A program made the position numbers and the translations under genes. This document shows, one piece after another, positions 10,729 to 19,165 of a DNA stretch of 58,330 bases. How positions within the stretch are numbered: position 1 is the stretch's first letter; each line of letters starts with the position of its first letter. Origin of the DNA: Pseudomonadota bacterium (lineage in GTDB: Bacteria > Oederibacteriota > Muellerivitia > Muellerivitales > Muellerivitaceae). The notes beneath the pieces are model-generated. The model had not been told where the DNA came from. It searched no databases and saw only the letters and a program-made list of their open reading frames with translations. The DNA is taken from assembly GCA_021324075.1 (NCBI GenBank), contig JAJPJW010000190.1:1-58330 (forward strand), read 5' to 3'.

Positions 10729-11028
10729 TTAGTGGTGCCGCAGGATGTAAAACGCGGCGAGGAAAGCCGCCAAAAGGACGCCAAAGCGCATCAACCACCT
10801 CACCTGGTTGGTGCGCTCGGAAGGGTCCTTGGCCTTGCGCTGGAGCATCACCTTCAAATAGGAGTCCTTCTCCCACTGGAAAACCTTGCCTTCCTCGTCG
10901 TAGACCAGGGGAAGGCTGGCGCCGCAACGGCCGCAAATATGGTTCTCGGGGATGTTCATCGCCCCGCAACGAAGGCATTTGATGTCGAGGTTCTTGGGGT
11001 AACGGGTTGGGGGGGCTTCGGCCGGCAT
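10729..11028 (-). CDS. Small zinc-ribbon protein with C-terminal membrane anchor
   Basis: The 99-residue product carries a double CxxC zinc ribbon (IKCLRCGAMNIPENHICGRC, ~17-36) and a single hydrophobic helix near the C-terminus (MRFGVLLAAFLAAFYI), with no signal peptide. It is probably a tail-anchored inner-membrane protein with the zinc ribbon in the cytoplasm. It starts 4 bp after the TPR gene ends, so the pair is probably translated from one mRNA. Zinc ribbons of this form occur in many uncharacterised small proteins, and I cannot say what it binds. Confidence 0.75.
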   Translation of the reverse strand: MPAEAPPTRYPKNLDIKCLRCGAMNIPENHICGRCGASLPLVYDEEGKVFQWEKDSYLKVMLQRKAKDPSERTNQVRWLMRFGVLLAAFLAAFYILRHH

Positions 11029-11032
11029 AGGT

Positions 11033-12292
11033 TTATTTTAAACCCGCGAGCTTGGTGAGGATGAGGCCCACCCGCTTGGCTTCCTCGGGCATTTTTTTCT
11101 GGGTATAAACGGCCTGCAGCTTCTTGTAGGTGTCGATGACTTCCTGTTTCTTGCCCAGTTTGAGGTAGATTTCCGCCTTCTTCTTGAGGACCTCCACGTT
11201 GTCCGGTTCCAGGGCCAAGATGGTGTCGAAATAGCTGAAGGCCGCTTCCGCCTTGTTGTCCTTCAGTGCGGCTAGGGCCAGGTTCATGTAAACCTGCAGG
11301 GCCTCCGACCGTTTGCCTACTTGCAGGAGGACGCGGGCCAAGCGGGGCTGGAGCTTGGGGTCATCGGGCCGTTTTTGGATCAGGGTCGTAATATGGCCAT
11401 GGGCCCCGGCCCAGTCCTTGGTCTCCTCCGAAAGGGCCAATAGCTGTTCCAAAAGGGCCTCATCCCCGGGGGATTCCTTAAGCAAAGCCTCGAGGGTTTG
11501 CTTGGCCTCCGCGTGTTTTTTCAGGGCCAACAGGGTCTTGGCCAAAAGGGGTTTCAAATCCCCCCGCCCGGCCTGGGCTGCTTCTTCCGCGGCGGCCTTG
11601 GCTTCCTCGTGGAAGCCGGCGTCGAAGGCCGTTTGGGCCAGCTTGCCGTAATACTTCGCCACGCCTTCCGTATCCCCCTTCTTCTTGGCCAGCACGGCCA
11701 TGAGCCTCAGGGTGTCGATGCCTTCCGGGTCAATGAGGGAAATCTTGCCCGCATAGGCCAGGGCGGCGTCCACCCGGCCCTCGGAAAGGTGGAAATCGGC
11801 GATGGCCTTGAGCTGGGCCACGGCTTCCGAGACGTGGGCGTTGTCCAGGAAGAGGTTGGCCAGTTTCTCGCGGTAGGAGAAATTGATGGGCTCGGCGGCG
11901 ATGAGCTGGTGGAAATGGGCCACCGCCTCGTCGAAATTGCCCTCGGCGGCCATGCGTTCCGCTTCCTGGCTCTTGGTGATGGTCAGGAAAAGCCGCTTTT
12001 GCTGGGGGTCCATGCGGTCGGCGGAAAGCTTGGACACTTTCCTGTCGATGGCGGCCACCTTGGCCATGTTGCCGATCTTGGAATAAAGCTCGCGGGATTC
12101 CTGGTAGGCCTCGAAGGCGTCCTTGTCGTCCTTCTTCTTGGCATAGGCGTCGCCCATCATGTTGTAAACATGGGGGTCATAGGGGTCCATGCGCAGGAGC
12201 TTCTTGTATTCCTCGATGGCCTTGTACCATTCCTCGCTCTGCACGTAGAGGAAGGCCATCTTGACGATCATCGTCTTGTCTTCTTCAGGCAT
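11033..12292 (-). CDS. Cytoplasmic tetratricopeptide-repeat protein
   Basis: The 419-residue protein consists almost entirely of TPR helices. The clearest units are YKAIEEYKKLLRMDPYDPHV (~23-42), a middle block around VSEAVAQLKAI, and FSYFDTILALEPDNVEVLKK (~360). It has no signal peptide or membrane segment. Paired Ala-rich helices and ~34-residue spacing support ten or more repeats. It is a scaffold or adaptor with no partner visible; the next gene, the zinc-ribbon membrane protein, is the best candidate for a functional link. An adenylate cyclase gene lies 87 bp upstream. Confidence 0.8.
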   Translation of the reverse strand: MPEEDKTMIVKMAFLYVQSEEWYKAIEEYKKLLRMDPYDPHVYNMMGDAYAKKKDDKDAFEAYQESRELYSKIGNMAKVAAIDRKVSKLSADRMDPQQKRLFLTITKSQEAERMAAEGNFDEAVAHFHQLIAAEPINFSYREKLANLFLDNAHVSEAVAQLKAIADFHLSEGRVDAALAYAGKISLIDPEGIDTLRLMAVLAKKKGDTEGVAKYYGKLAQTAFDAGFHEEAKAAAEEAAQAGRGDLKPLLAKTLLALKKHAEAKQTLEALLKESPGDEALLEQLLALSEETKDWAGAHGHITTLIQKRPDDPKLQPRLARVLLQVGKRSEALQVYMNLALAALKDNKAEAAFSYFDTILALEPDNVEVLKKKAEIYLKLGKKQEVIDTYKKLQAVYTQKKMPEEAKRVGLILTKLAGLK

Positions 12293-12379
12293 GGTCGCTC
12301 ATTTCCTTCGCTTAGACGCCGTGGGGGGGGAAATAATGCATGGGTTGGTGAGTGGGAATAATTGCTCGGAGGCCGCGCT

Positions 12380-13999
12380 TCAGGCGAGCAACCCTTGGAC
12401 GCTGTAGGCCATGACCTTTTCGGCCTTGCCCTTGACCTTGATGGGGTCCAGCATGGTGGCGTTCACCTTGTGCTTCACGCGCTCGTAGGTGGCGGAGGAG
12501 ATGAGGATCTGTCCCTTTTCGGCCACCGATTCCAGCCGCTGGGTGAGGTTGACGTTGTCGCCGATGGCCGTGTATTCCAGCCGCTCGTTCGAGCCGATGT
12601 TGCCCACGACCACCTCGCCGCTGTTGTTGCCGATGCCGATGTTGACCTCCCGCTTGCCCTCCATGCGCCACTTGGCCTGCAGTTCCTTCATCTTCTCGCC
12701 CATTTCAATGGCGGCCAGGACGGCCCTTTCGGCGTGGTCGTTCATCTCGATGGGCGCCCCCCAGATGGCCATGATGGCGTCGCCCATATACTTGTCCAGG
12801 GTGCCCTCGTATTTGAAGATGATCTTGGTCATGGCGGTGAAGTATTCGTTCAGGATATGGACGACTTCCTCGGCGCTAAGAGCCTCGGACATGGGCGTGA
12901 AGCCGCGGATATCCGAAAAGAAAACAGTGCATATCTTTTTTTCGCCGCCCAGTTTCAGGCCGTCGGGGTGCTGGATCAGGTGGTCCATGACGCTCTTGGT
13001 GACGACCTTGGAGAAGGCGCCCCGCATGACTTCCTTCTCCTTGAGGCTCTTGGCCATCTCGTTGAAGGCGCCGGTCAGGTCGCCCAGCTCGTCGGACCGC
13101 TTGATGTTGATCTGCTGGTCGAAGTCCCCCGCCGCGATGGCCGAGACGCCGTTGACCAGCAGGCGGATGGGCTTGATCATGACCGTCACGAAGATGGTCA
13201 TGAAAAGGATGCCCAGCAGCAGCACGCCCACGGTGGTCAGGATGATGGCCACCGCCACGTAGCGCACCACCCGCGTGATGCTGTTCTGGTTCATGCCGAT
13301 GTGCACTTCGCCGATCTTGTTCATCTGGCCCTCGGCGGTGACCTGCACGGGAACCGCGATATCGTAGAGGGTCTGGTTCTTGTATTGGTAGGCCTGGGTC
13401 AGGATGGGCTCGGCGACCAAGGCCTTGGTCCCCGGCGGCGGCTGGTAGGCCTGGTGTTCCATGACATTCTGCAAATTATTGTCCGCCACGGTCTTGCCGT
13501 TTTTATCCACGATCTTCACGTATTCCATATCCGAGTTGGCACCCTGGCCTTCCGAGGGCCAGAGGTATTTCTGGACGATGTCATTGAGCACGTTGCCCTC
13601 TTGGATAAGCTGCTCCTCCCAGGATGAAAGCCCGGTCGGGACGTTCTGGGAGGAACCGGCCGATCCCAGGTCCATGGCGGCCTTCACCGTTTCCTGCAGG
13701 GGGATGTCGATGTCCTCCCCCGACCCGCCTTGCTGGGTGGTGGCCTTGGACAAGTCATCCAGCATCAGGTTGGTGCTGTTGGAGGCCAGGCCCTTGGCTT
13801 GGGCTTCGCCGCGGCTGATGACCTGCTGGGTGAGGGTTTGCCGGAGCTGGGTGAGGATCAGCCAGGTCACCGCACCCATGACCGCGCAGATCAGGACGGT
13901 GAGGACCAGGATGAACTTGACCCGGAGGGAAAAAAGGTGGTGCTTGCGGACGGGCTTGGCCTGGGCGTTGGTTGGGGCTTGGGCGGCGGACTTAGCCAA
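12380..13999 (-). CDS. Membrane-bound class III adenylate cyclase with HAMP domain
   Basis: The 539-residue protein converts ATP to cAMP (inferred from family). Order: TM1 (~26-48), extracytoplasmic sensor region (~50-245), TM2 (~248-275), HAMP (~275-330, MIKPIRLLVNGVSAIAAGDF) and a cyclase catalytic domain (~345-539). Catalytic features visible are the metal-binding Asp in FFSDIRGFT, the second Asp in DKYMGDAIMAIWGAP with the adenine-selecting Lys nearby, and the IGDNVNLTQRLE transition-state region. A consensus sigma-70-type promoter lies just upstream (14049-14077). The sensor ligand is unknown. No CRP-type regulator is in the window. Confidence 0.93.
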   Translation of the reverse strand: MAKSAAQAPTNAQAKPVRKHHLFSLRVKFILVLTVLICAVMGAVTWLILTQLRQTLTQQVISRGEAQAKGLASNSTNLMLDDLSKATTQQGGSGEDIDIPLQETVKAAMDLGSAGSSQNVPTGLSSWEEQLIQEGNVLNDIVQKYLWPSEGQGANSDMEYVKIVDKNGKTVADNNLQNVMEHQAYQPPPGTKALVAEPILTQAYQYKNQTLYDIAVPVQVTAEGQMNKIGEVHIGMNQNSITRVVRYVAVAIILTTVGVLLLGILFMTIFVTVMIKPIRLLVNGVSAIAAGDFDQQINIKRSDELGDLTGAFNEMAKSLKEKEVMRGAFSKVVTKSVMDHLIQHPDGLKLGGEKKICTVFFSDIRGFTPMSEALSAEEVVHILNEYFTAMTKIIFKYEGTLDKYMGDAIMAIWGAPIEMNDHAERAVLAAIEMGEKMKELQAKWRMEGKREVNIGIGNNSGEVVVGNIGSNERLEYTAIGDNVNLTQRLESVAEKGQILISSATYERVKHKVNATMLDPIKVKGKAEKVMAYSVQGLLA

Positions 14000-14048
14000 A
14001 GACGGCTCCCGGGGATGGATTTAACCTAAAAACAAGGTGACAGGGCTT

Positions 14049-14077
14049 ACTATAAACAAGCGGTTTTGCCCTGTCAA
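14049..14077 (-). promoter_or_regulatory. Sigma-70-type promoter of the adenylate cyclase gene
   Basis: On the minus strand TTGACA (14072-14077) and TATAGT (14049-14054) are separated by exactly 17 bases. Transcription would start near 14042, giving a 5' leader of about 43 nt before the ATG at 13999. It lies in the 90-bp gap after scpB, so the cyclase gene can be expressed independently of scpAB. Confidence 0.8.
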
Positions 14078-14089
14078 ATACCACCCAGG

Positions 14090-14767
14090 TTAAGAAGAAG
14101 TTTCAGGGATGGAATCGGAAGCGGGGGGGGCCTCGGGGGTCTCGGAAGCGGTTTCTTCCACCGGGCCCAGGCCCAGTTTGGTCTCCCGCCGGCGCAGTTC
14201 GCCTTCCATTTCCTTCAGGAACTCGGGCGAGGGCCTGTCCCCGGCCAGTTCCTGGATTTCGGACACCTTGGGCAGGTCGGTCAAATCCTTGAGCCCGAAA
14301 TGGATGAGGAACTCGTGGGTCGTGCCGTAGAGCAGGGGGCGGCCCGGCGTCTCGGCGCGGCCCAGGATGCGCACCATCTTCTTTTCCAGGAGGGACTGGA
14401 TCATGTTGCTCACGTCCACGCCCCGGATGGCTTCCACCTCGGCGCGGGTCACCGGCTGCTTGTAGGCGATGATGGCCAGGGCCTCCATGGAGGCCTTGGA
14501 AAGACGGGTCTTGGAGATGATCTTGTAGAGTTCCTTGGCCCATTTGTGGTATTCGGGCCGGGTGACCAGTTGGAACCCCTCGGCGATCTCCAGGACCTGG
14601 AAACTGCGGTCCATCTGGTTGATCTCTTCCTTGAGTTCAGCGAGGGCCTTCAGGACTTCGTCCAGGGGTGCGTCCTTGACGAAGGAAGCGATCTTCTTGG
14701 GCGAAAGCGGCGTCTCGCTGACGAAGAGCAGGCTTTCGAGGATTTTCTTGAGCTTGTCGATTTCCAC
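14090..14767 (-). CDS. scpB: Segregation and condensation protein B
   Basis: The 225-residue protein is ScpB, the winged-helix dimer of the SMC-ScpAB condensin that organises and segregates the chromosome. Typical ScpB sequence is visible at EIDKLKKILESLLFVSETPL (N-terminus), LSKASMEALAIIAYKQPVTR and LLEKKMVRILGRAETPGRP. The C-terminal ~35 residues are an acidic, Pro/Ser-rich tail with no conserved features. It follows scpA by 53 bp, an unusually AT-rich spacer. The smc gene is not in the window. Confidence 0.95.
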   Translation of the reverse strand: MEIDKLKKILESLLFVSETPLSPKKIASFVKDAPLDEVLKALAELKEEINQMDRSFQVLEIAEGFQLVTRPEYHKWAKELYKIISKTRLSKASMEALAIIAYKQPVTRAEVEAIRGVDVSNMIQSLLEKKMVRILGRAETPGRPLLYGTTHEFLIHFGLKDLTDLPKVSEIQELAGDRPSPEFLKEMEGELRRRETKLGLGPVEETASETPEAPPASDSIPETSS

Positions 14768-14783
14768 TGTTCAAATCTCCCTG

Positions 14784-14816
14784 AATTTAAAATTAAAAAT
14801 TACGAATTGAAAATTG
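14784..14816. other. AT-rich palindromic spacer between scpA and scpB
   Basis: This short stretch of AATT, TTAAAATTAAAAATT and GAATTGAAAATT interrupts an otherwise GC-rich operon and can fold on itself. It resembles small AT-rich intergenic repeats seen in other genomes. No gene or promoter can be assigned to it. Confidence 0.35.
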
Positions 14817-14820
14817 CCTT

Positions 14821-15675
14821 TTAAACCGTCTCCGGGGCGTTGCCCGGCGTGTTATTGGTCAAAAGGTGGACCTCGATCTCCCCGAAGAGCTTGTTCTGCA
14901 CCACCCGGACCAGCTTCAGGCGGATCAGCTCCAACAAGGCCAGCAAGGCCACGATTTTCTCGATCTTGGTCCGGCAGGCGGTCAAGAGGGGCCTGAAGAT
15001 AATCTTTTGATCGGTCTGCAGGATGTCCATCAGGTCGTTGATCTTCTGGCTGACCGTGATCTCGGGCCTTACCAGTTCGGCCGTCACGTCTTCCTGGGTG
15101 TGGATCAGGACGTCCTTGAAAGCCGCCAAAAGGCCGAAAAGGGACACTTCTTCCAGGTGTTCCTCCTCCCCCACCTGCTTCAAGTCCGCCGGGACGTTGC
15201 GCGGCAAAAGGTGGAGCCGGTTCTTTTCCATGTCCACCAGCTGGTCGGCCGCGTCCTTGAATTTTTTATACTCGATCAGGCGCCGCATCAGCTCCAGCCG
15301 CGGGTCTTCCTGGGGCTCATCCGGCGTGGGGTCGATGGGCAAAAGCATGCGGCTCTTGATCTGCATGAGGGTGGCGGCCATGACGAGGAAGTCCCCGGCG
15401 ATTTCCAGGTTCAGCGACCGCATGACCTCCAGGTAATCCAGGTATTCCCGGGTGATCCGGGAGATGGGGATGTCGTAGATGTCCAGCTCATGTTCCTTGA
15501 TGAGATGGAGCAGAAGGTCCATGGGCCCGTCGAAGGAGGGCAGGGTGATCTGGTAGGTGGGGCGCTGGTCCTCCTGGTTGATGATTTCCTTGATGACCAC
15601 GCTGGCGATGGAATTGGAAAGGGTGATCTCCACCGGGCCTTGGCTTGGGTTGTTTTGGGATTCAGTCTCGCTCAC
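14821..15675 (-). CDS. scpA: Segregation and condensation protein A
   Basis: The 284-residue kleisin links the SMC heads and binds ScpB. The ScpA N-domain is obvious at PSFDGPMDLLLHLIKEHELD and IYDIPISRITREYL (~45-85), followed by the acidic middle region and a C-terminal winged helix (VALLALLELIRLKLVRVVQ). An N-terminal extension of ~40 residues, rich in Ser, Gln and Val, precedes the usual start. It is 17 bp downstream of trpS, so trpS, scpA and scpB probably form one unit, a neighbourhood also seen in other bacteria. Confidence 0.95.
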   Translation of the reverse strand: MSETESQNNPSQGPVEITLSNSIASVVIKEIINQEDQRPTYQITLPSFDGPMDLLLHLIKEHELDIYDIPISRITREYLDYLEVMRSLNLEIAGDFLVMAATLMQIKSRMLLPIDPTPDEPQEDPRLELMRRLIEYKKFKDAADQLVDMEKNRLHLLPRNVPADLKQVGEEEHLEEVSLFGLLAAFKDVLIHTQEDVTAELVRPEITVSQKINDLMDILQTDQKIIFRPLLTACRTKIEKIVALLALLELIRLKLVRVVQNKLFGEIEVHLLTNNTPGNAPETV

Positions 15676-15692
15676 AAACGCCTCGATTTTAA

Positions 15693-16721
15693 TTAGCTGT
15701 CCAGCATGGCTTTTTTAATTTTGGAAAGGGGGAGTCCGGTGGCCTCGTAGACCAGTTCCATGGTTTGGGCCGCGGCTTTCCGGGCTTTATGGGCCCCGGC
15801 CAGCAGCACATCCTCCACCATGTCGGGTTTTTCCTCCAGCTTTTTCCTTTTCTCCCGGCCTGCGCCGCCGAAAACTTCTTCCAGCTTGGCAAGGAGCATC
15901 TTTTTCGCGTCCCCGTAACCCATGCCGCCCTGGCGGAAACCCTTCTCCATTTCGGCCGCCTCTTCCGGTCTGGCCACCAGTTTGTACAAAAGGTAGATCA
16001 CGTTCTGGTCGGGGTCCTTGGGCTCGGCGACCCCTTTGGAATCGGTCACGATGCTCATCACCTTCTTCTTGATCTCCGCCGGCTCCCCGAAAATGGGGAT
16101 CACGCTGGCCTCGTCGCTCTTGCTCATCTTGCCGCCGGTCAGGCCGATCACTTTGGGGGCTTCGCTCAAGACCGCTTCGGGCAGCTTGAACACGTCCTTC
16201 TTAAAGGTATTGTTGAAATACCCCGCCATGTCCCGGCACATCTCGATGTGCTGGACCTGGTCCTGGCCCACGGGAACCTTGTCGCTATGGTAAATCAGGA
16301 TGTCCGCCGCCATCAGGGCCGGGTAATAAAACAACCCCAGGTTGGGGGCGATTCCCTTGGCCACTTTGTCCTTATAAGAATGGGCCCTTTCCATGAGCCC
16401 CATTCCGGTGACCGTGCTTAAAATCCAGGCCAACTCGTTGACCTCGGGCACGTCGCTTTGGCGGAAAAGAAGGGCCTTGGCCGGGTCCAGCCCCAGGGCC
16501 AGGTAATCGGCGGCCACCATGAAGGTGTAATTTTTCAGTTCCCCGGCGTTTTGGACCGTCGTGAGGGCGTGGTAGTTGGCGATGAAGTAAAAGCACTCGC
16601 CCTGGTCCTGGAGCCGGATATGATTTTGGATGGCCCCGAAGTAATTGCCCAAATGGAGCCGGCCGCTGGACTGGACCCCGGACAAGTAACGGATCGGTTT
16701 TTTGGTCGGTTCGGGGGTCAA
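15693..16721 (-). CDS. trpS: Tryptophanyl-tRNA synthetase
   Basis: This 342-residue class I synthetase charges tRNA-Trp. The first signature (HIGH equivalent) is GRLHLGNYFGA (~20-30) and the second is GGKMSKSDEA (~195-204). Length and the LSGVQSSGRLHLGN opening match the bacterial TrpRS family. The gene starts 12 bp after the end of the M50 protease gene, in the same direction, and precedes scpA. This M50-trpS-scpA-scpB order is a known bacterial neighbourhood and looks like an operon. Confidence 0.97.
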   Translation of the reverse strand: MTPEPTKKPIRYLSGVQSSGRLHLGNYFGAIQNHIRLQDQGECFYFIANYHALTTVQNAGELKNYTFMVAADYLALGLDPAKALLFRQSDVPEVNELAWILSTVTGMGLMERAHSYKDKVAKGIAPNLGLFYYPALMAADILIYHSDKVPVGQDQVQHIEMCRDMAGYFNNTFKKDVFKLPEAVLSEAPKVIGLTGGKMSKSDEASVIPIFGEPAEIKKKVMSIVTDSKGVAEPKDPDQNVIYLLYKLVARPEEAAEMEKGFRQGGMGYGDAKKMLLAKLEEVFGGAGREKRKKLEEKPDMVEDVLLAGAHKARKAAAQTMELVYEATGLPLSKIKKAMLDS

Positions 16722-16733
16722 AAAGGCCTCGCT

Positions 16734-17333
16734 TTACAGGTTGCGCAACAGCAAGAAGAGCATGAAAAGAACGATGAAACCGTAACGGTCGAACCGCGAC
16801 AGCTGGTAGGCCCAGCGGGGCGGCAGGAGGGCTTTCAAGATCCAGGAACCATCCAGGGGATAGATGGGCAGCAGGTTGAAAACGGCCAAACCAATGTTCA
16901 TTAAAAGGAAGAATTGGACGAACTGGAAGATCATGTCGGCCCAGCCTTCCTCCATCCCGAAGGCGGAAGTAACCCCCAGGAGGACCAGGATCCCCCCGGA
17001 AAGAAGGGCCAAAAGGAGGTTCATGAAGGGGCCTGCCAAGGACACCAGTGCGCTGTCACGGCGGGGTTTTTTGAGGTTCTCTACGGTCACGGGGACGGGT
17101 TTGGCCCAACCAAAGAGGATAAGGCTTGGAAACAGGAACATCATCAATGGGAAAAGAATAGTGCCGATAGGGTCCACATGGGCCCGGGGGTCGATGGTCA
17201 TGCGCCCCAGCATCTTGGCCGTGGGATCCCCCAGGCGGTAGGCCGCGTAGGCGTGGCCGAACTCATGCAGGCAGAGGGAAAAAACCAAAACCCCCAGCTT
17301 CATGACGGCATCAATGATCCTGGCTTCATCCAT
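16734..17333 (-). CDS. Site-2 protease family (M50) membrane metalloprotease
   Basis: The 199-residue polytopic membrane protein carries the zinc motif HEFGHAY (~23-29) in the first helix and the third-ligand motif NLLPIYPLDGS (~158-168). It lacks a PDZ domain and belongs to the short rhomboid-like YwhC/SpoIVFB branch, so it is an intramembrane protease of unknown substrate rather than RseP. AGGTGA precedes the ATG. A terminator for the upstream CCA gene (17421-17450) lies in the 149-bp gap, so this gene probably begins a new transcript reading into trpS and scpAB. Confidence 0.9.
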   Translation of the reverse strand: MDEARIIDAVMKLGVLVFSLCLHEFGHAYAAYRLGDPTAKMLGRMTIDPRAHVDPIGTILFPLMMFLFPSLILFGWAKPVPVTVENLKKPRRDSALVSLAGPFMNLLLALLSGGILVLLGVTSAFGMEEGWADMIFQFVQFFLLMNIGLAVFNLLPIYPLDGSWILKALLPPRWAYQLSRFDRYGFIVLFMLFLLLRNL

Positions 17334-17420
17334 GACTTCACCTGAATTTTGGAATGGAATAGAAGGTCGTTGCTTTGGGTCGGCGACAGCCCGCTAACTT
17401 TAGCGGATTCGGTGCCGGTA

Positions 17421-17450
17421 AAAAACAAAAAAATCCCCGCTTTCAGCGGC
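17421..17450 (-). terminator. Intrinsic terminator downstream of the CCA-adding gene
   Basis: On the minus strand a short GC stem (CCGCT-GAA-AGCGG) is followed by GGATTTTTTTG and a further T-run. A second perfect palindrome, CCGCTAACTTTAGCGG, lies just beyond at about 17393-17408 and may reinforce termination. Confidence 0.75.
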
Positions 17451-17482
17451 ACTCTTGACTATCGGGCGTTCAAAACCCGCGG

Positions 17483-18748
17483 TCAAGAGACGAAGGTTTT
17501 TTTCACCCAATCCAGCGCCTGCCCGCGGTTCTTGAATTTGCCGTCCAACTGGGCGTTGAGGGCCTCCAGCAAAATGAACGAATAGCGGAAACCCGGCGGG
17601 ATGCCGATGGCTTGAAGGTCCCTCCCCCTTATCCAGGGTTTGGAATGCTGCACCTTCAGGAAATAAGCCGCCAGTTTCCGGCGCAGGGCGGGCGAGGGCG
17701 AGGCCGCCATCAGGAAGCATTGCACCTCGGGCCGCAAGGGACAAAGCAGCTTGTACATGCGGCTGACCGTCACGTCGTCGGGCGCCAATTCCTTGTAAAT
17801 GGCCGGATAGACCTTGGCGCATTGGGTCATCACTTTATGCTCCAGCCGGGAGAGCATCAGGCGCTTGGAAAGGGCCTCGGCTTCCTTGTCCGAGGGCTTT
17901 TCCAGCAAGGCCTGGAACCAGACCATTTCCTCCTCGTCCAGGACGATCCTGGCTTTCCGGAAAAAATCCATGGCGGCGGCGATATGGGGCAGGGCCTTTT
18001 TCGCATCGGCCGGAACCCCCAGGCCGGAATGGATGTGGGGCAGGACCCCCAATTCCCCGAGGCGCAGGACCGCCCTTTCGGGATGGGGTTCCTGGAAGAT
18101 CAGGCGCAGTTCGTTGCGCAGCCGCTCCCCCGAGACCTTCCGGATATAGTCCTGCCGCACGGCGTCCAGGAGCCATTTCTGCGTCTTTTCCTCGATACGG
18201 GTCTTGAACCGCTGCTCGAAACGCACCGCCCGGAAGATGCGGGTGGGGTCGTCGATGAAGCTCTTCTCGTGAAGGGCCCGCACCCGGCCTTTCTTGAGGT
18301 CCTCCAAGCCGCCGAAGGGGTCCAGGAGTTTCAGGAAATAGCCCGGTGAAAGGCTCAGGGCCATGGCGTTGATGGTGAAATCCCTCCGGTAAAGGTCCTG
18401 CATGATGCCGCTCTTGGCCACCTTGGGCAGGGCGCCGGGTTTCGCGTAGCTTTCGGTGCGGGCCGTGGCCACGTCCAGCTTGCCGAAGCCGGGAATGACC
18501 ACGATGGAAGTGCCGAACTGGGTGAAGGCCTCCACTTCCGAGCCGGTCATCTTGGCGAGCTTTTCGGCGAAGGTGAGGCCGTCCCCTTCCACCGTGATGT
18601 CGATATCCATGCCGGGCCGCCTTAAAAAAAGGTCCCGCACGAAGCCCCCCACCGTATAGGCCGCCTCCCCCCGCTCGTCGGCCAACTGTCCGATCTTCTT
18701 CAGGAGCGACTGGGTCTTGGACGGAATCTTGAACTTGAAAGTTTTCAT
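17483..18748 (-). CDS. CCA tRNA nucleotidyltransferase / poly(A) polymerase family
   Basis: The 421-residue class II nucleotidyltransferase probably builds or repairs the tRNA 3' CCA end. The catalytic head has TVGGFVRDLFLRRPGMDIDI (~32-51; GG and the DxD metal ligands), then the RRDFTINAMALSL motif (~120) and the FIDDPTRIFRAVRFEQRF neck (~165-185). The C-terminal helical body and length fit bacterial CCA or A-adding enzymes; with one copy visible I cannot separate CCA-adding from partial (A-adding or CC-adding) or poly(A) activity. It lies 15 bp downstream of the YraN gene. Confidence 0.9.
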   Translation of the reverse strand: MKTFKFKIPSKTQSLLKKIGQLADERGEAAYTVGGFVRDLFLRRPGMDIDITVEGDGLTFAEKLAKMTGSEVEAFTQFGTSIVVIPGFGKLDVATARTESYAKPGALPKVAKSGIMQDLYRRDFTINAMALSLSPGYFLKLLDPFGGLEDLKKGRVRALHEKSFIDDPTRIFRAVRFEQRFKTRIEEKTQKWLLDAVRQDYIRKVSGERLRNELRLIFQEPHPERAVLRLGELGVLPHIHSGLGVPADAKKALPHIAAAMDFFRKARIVLDEEEMVWFQALLEKPSDKEAEALSKRLMLSRLEHKVMTQCAKVYPAIYKELAPDDVTVSRMYKLLCPLRPEVQCFLMAASPSPALRRKLAAYFLKVQHSKPWIRGRDLQAIGIPPGFRYSFILLEALNAQLDGKFKNRGQALDWVKKTFVS

Positions 18749-18763
18749 GTCATTCCCCCGGCT

Positions 18764-19165
18764 TTAAATATTGAAATCCCCACCGGCCGAAAAAGCATTT
18801 TCAACATGCCGGATTTTGGCCAGTCCCATCCAGTTCTTATCAGGCCCCAGCGTCACCACATCAAACCGGCAGCCTTTCGGCGCCTCCGGCTGGCGGGAAA
18901 GGTAAACCGCCGCCGCGGCCGAGAGCCGGACCACCTTCTGGGGCGAAACCGCCTCCAAGGGCGTTCCCTGCGAAATCCCCTTTCTTGCCTTCACTTCGAC
19001 GAAGACCACCGCACCGTTTTTCGAGGCGATCAGGTCGATCTCCCCCTGGGGCACCCGGTAATTCCGCTCCAAAACCCGGTAACCCTTCATCATCAAATAG
19101 GCGGCGGCCCTTTCCTCGCCCCATTTTCCCTTTTGGTGGGTGCTTACGCCTTTTCGCTGGGCCAT
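18764..19165 (-). CDS. YraN family (UPF0102) putative endonuclease
   Basis: The 133-residue protein has the family signature: KGKWGEERAAAYL at the N-terminus, then GEIDLIASKNGAVVFVEVK (~42-60), the PD-(D/E)xK-like core with its Asp and Glu/Lys. It is predicted to be a Holliday-junction-resolvase-like nuclease of unknown role. It overlaps the end of rnhB by 22 bp, and rnhB-yraN is a common gene pair. Confidence 0.92.
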   Translation of the reverse strand: MAQRKGVSTHQKGKWGEERAAAYLMMKGYRVLERNYRVPQGEIDLIASKNGAVVFVEVKARKGISQGTPLEAVSPQKVVRLSAAAAVYLSRQPEAPKGCRFDVVTLGPDKNWMGLAKIRHVENAFSAGGDFNI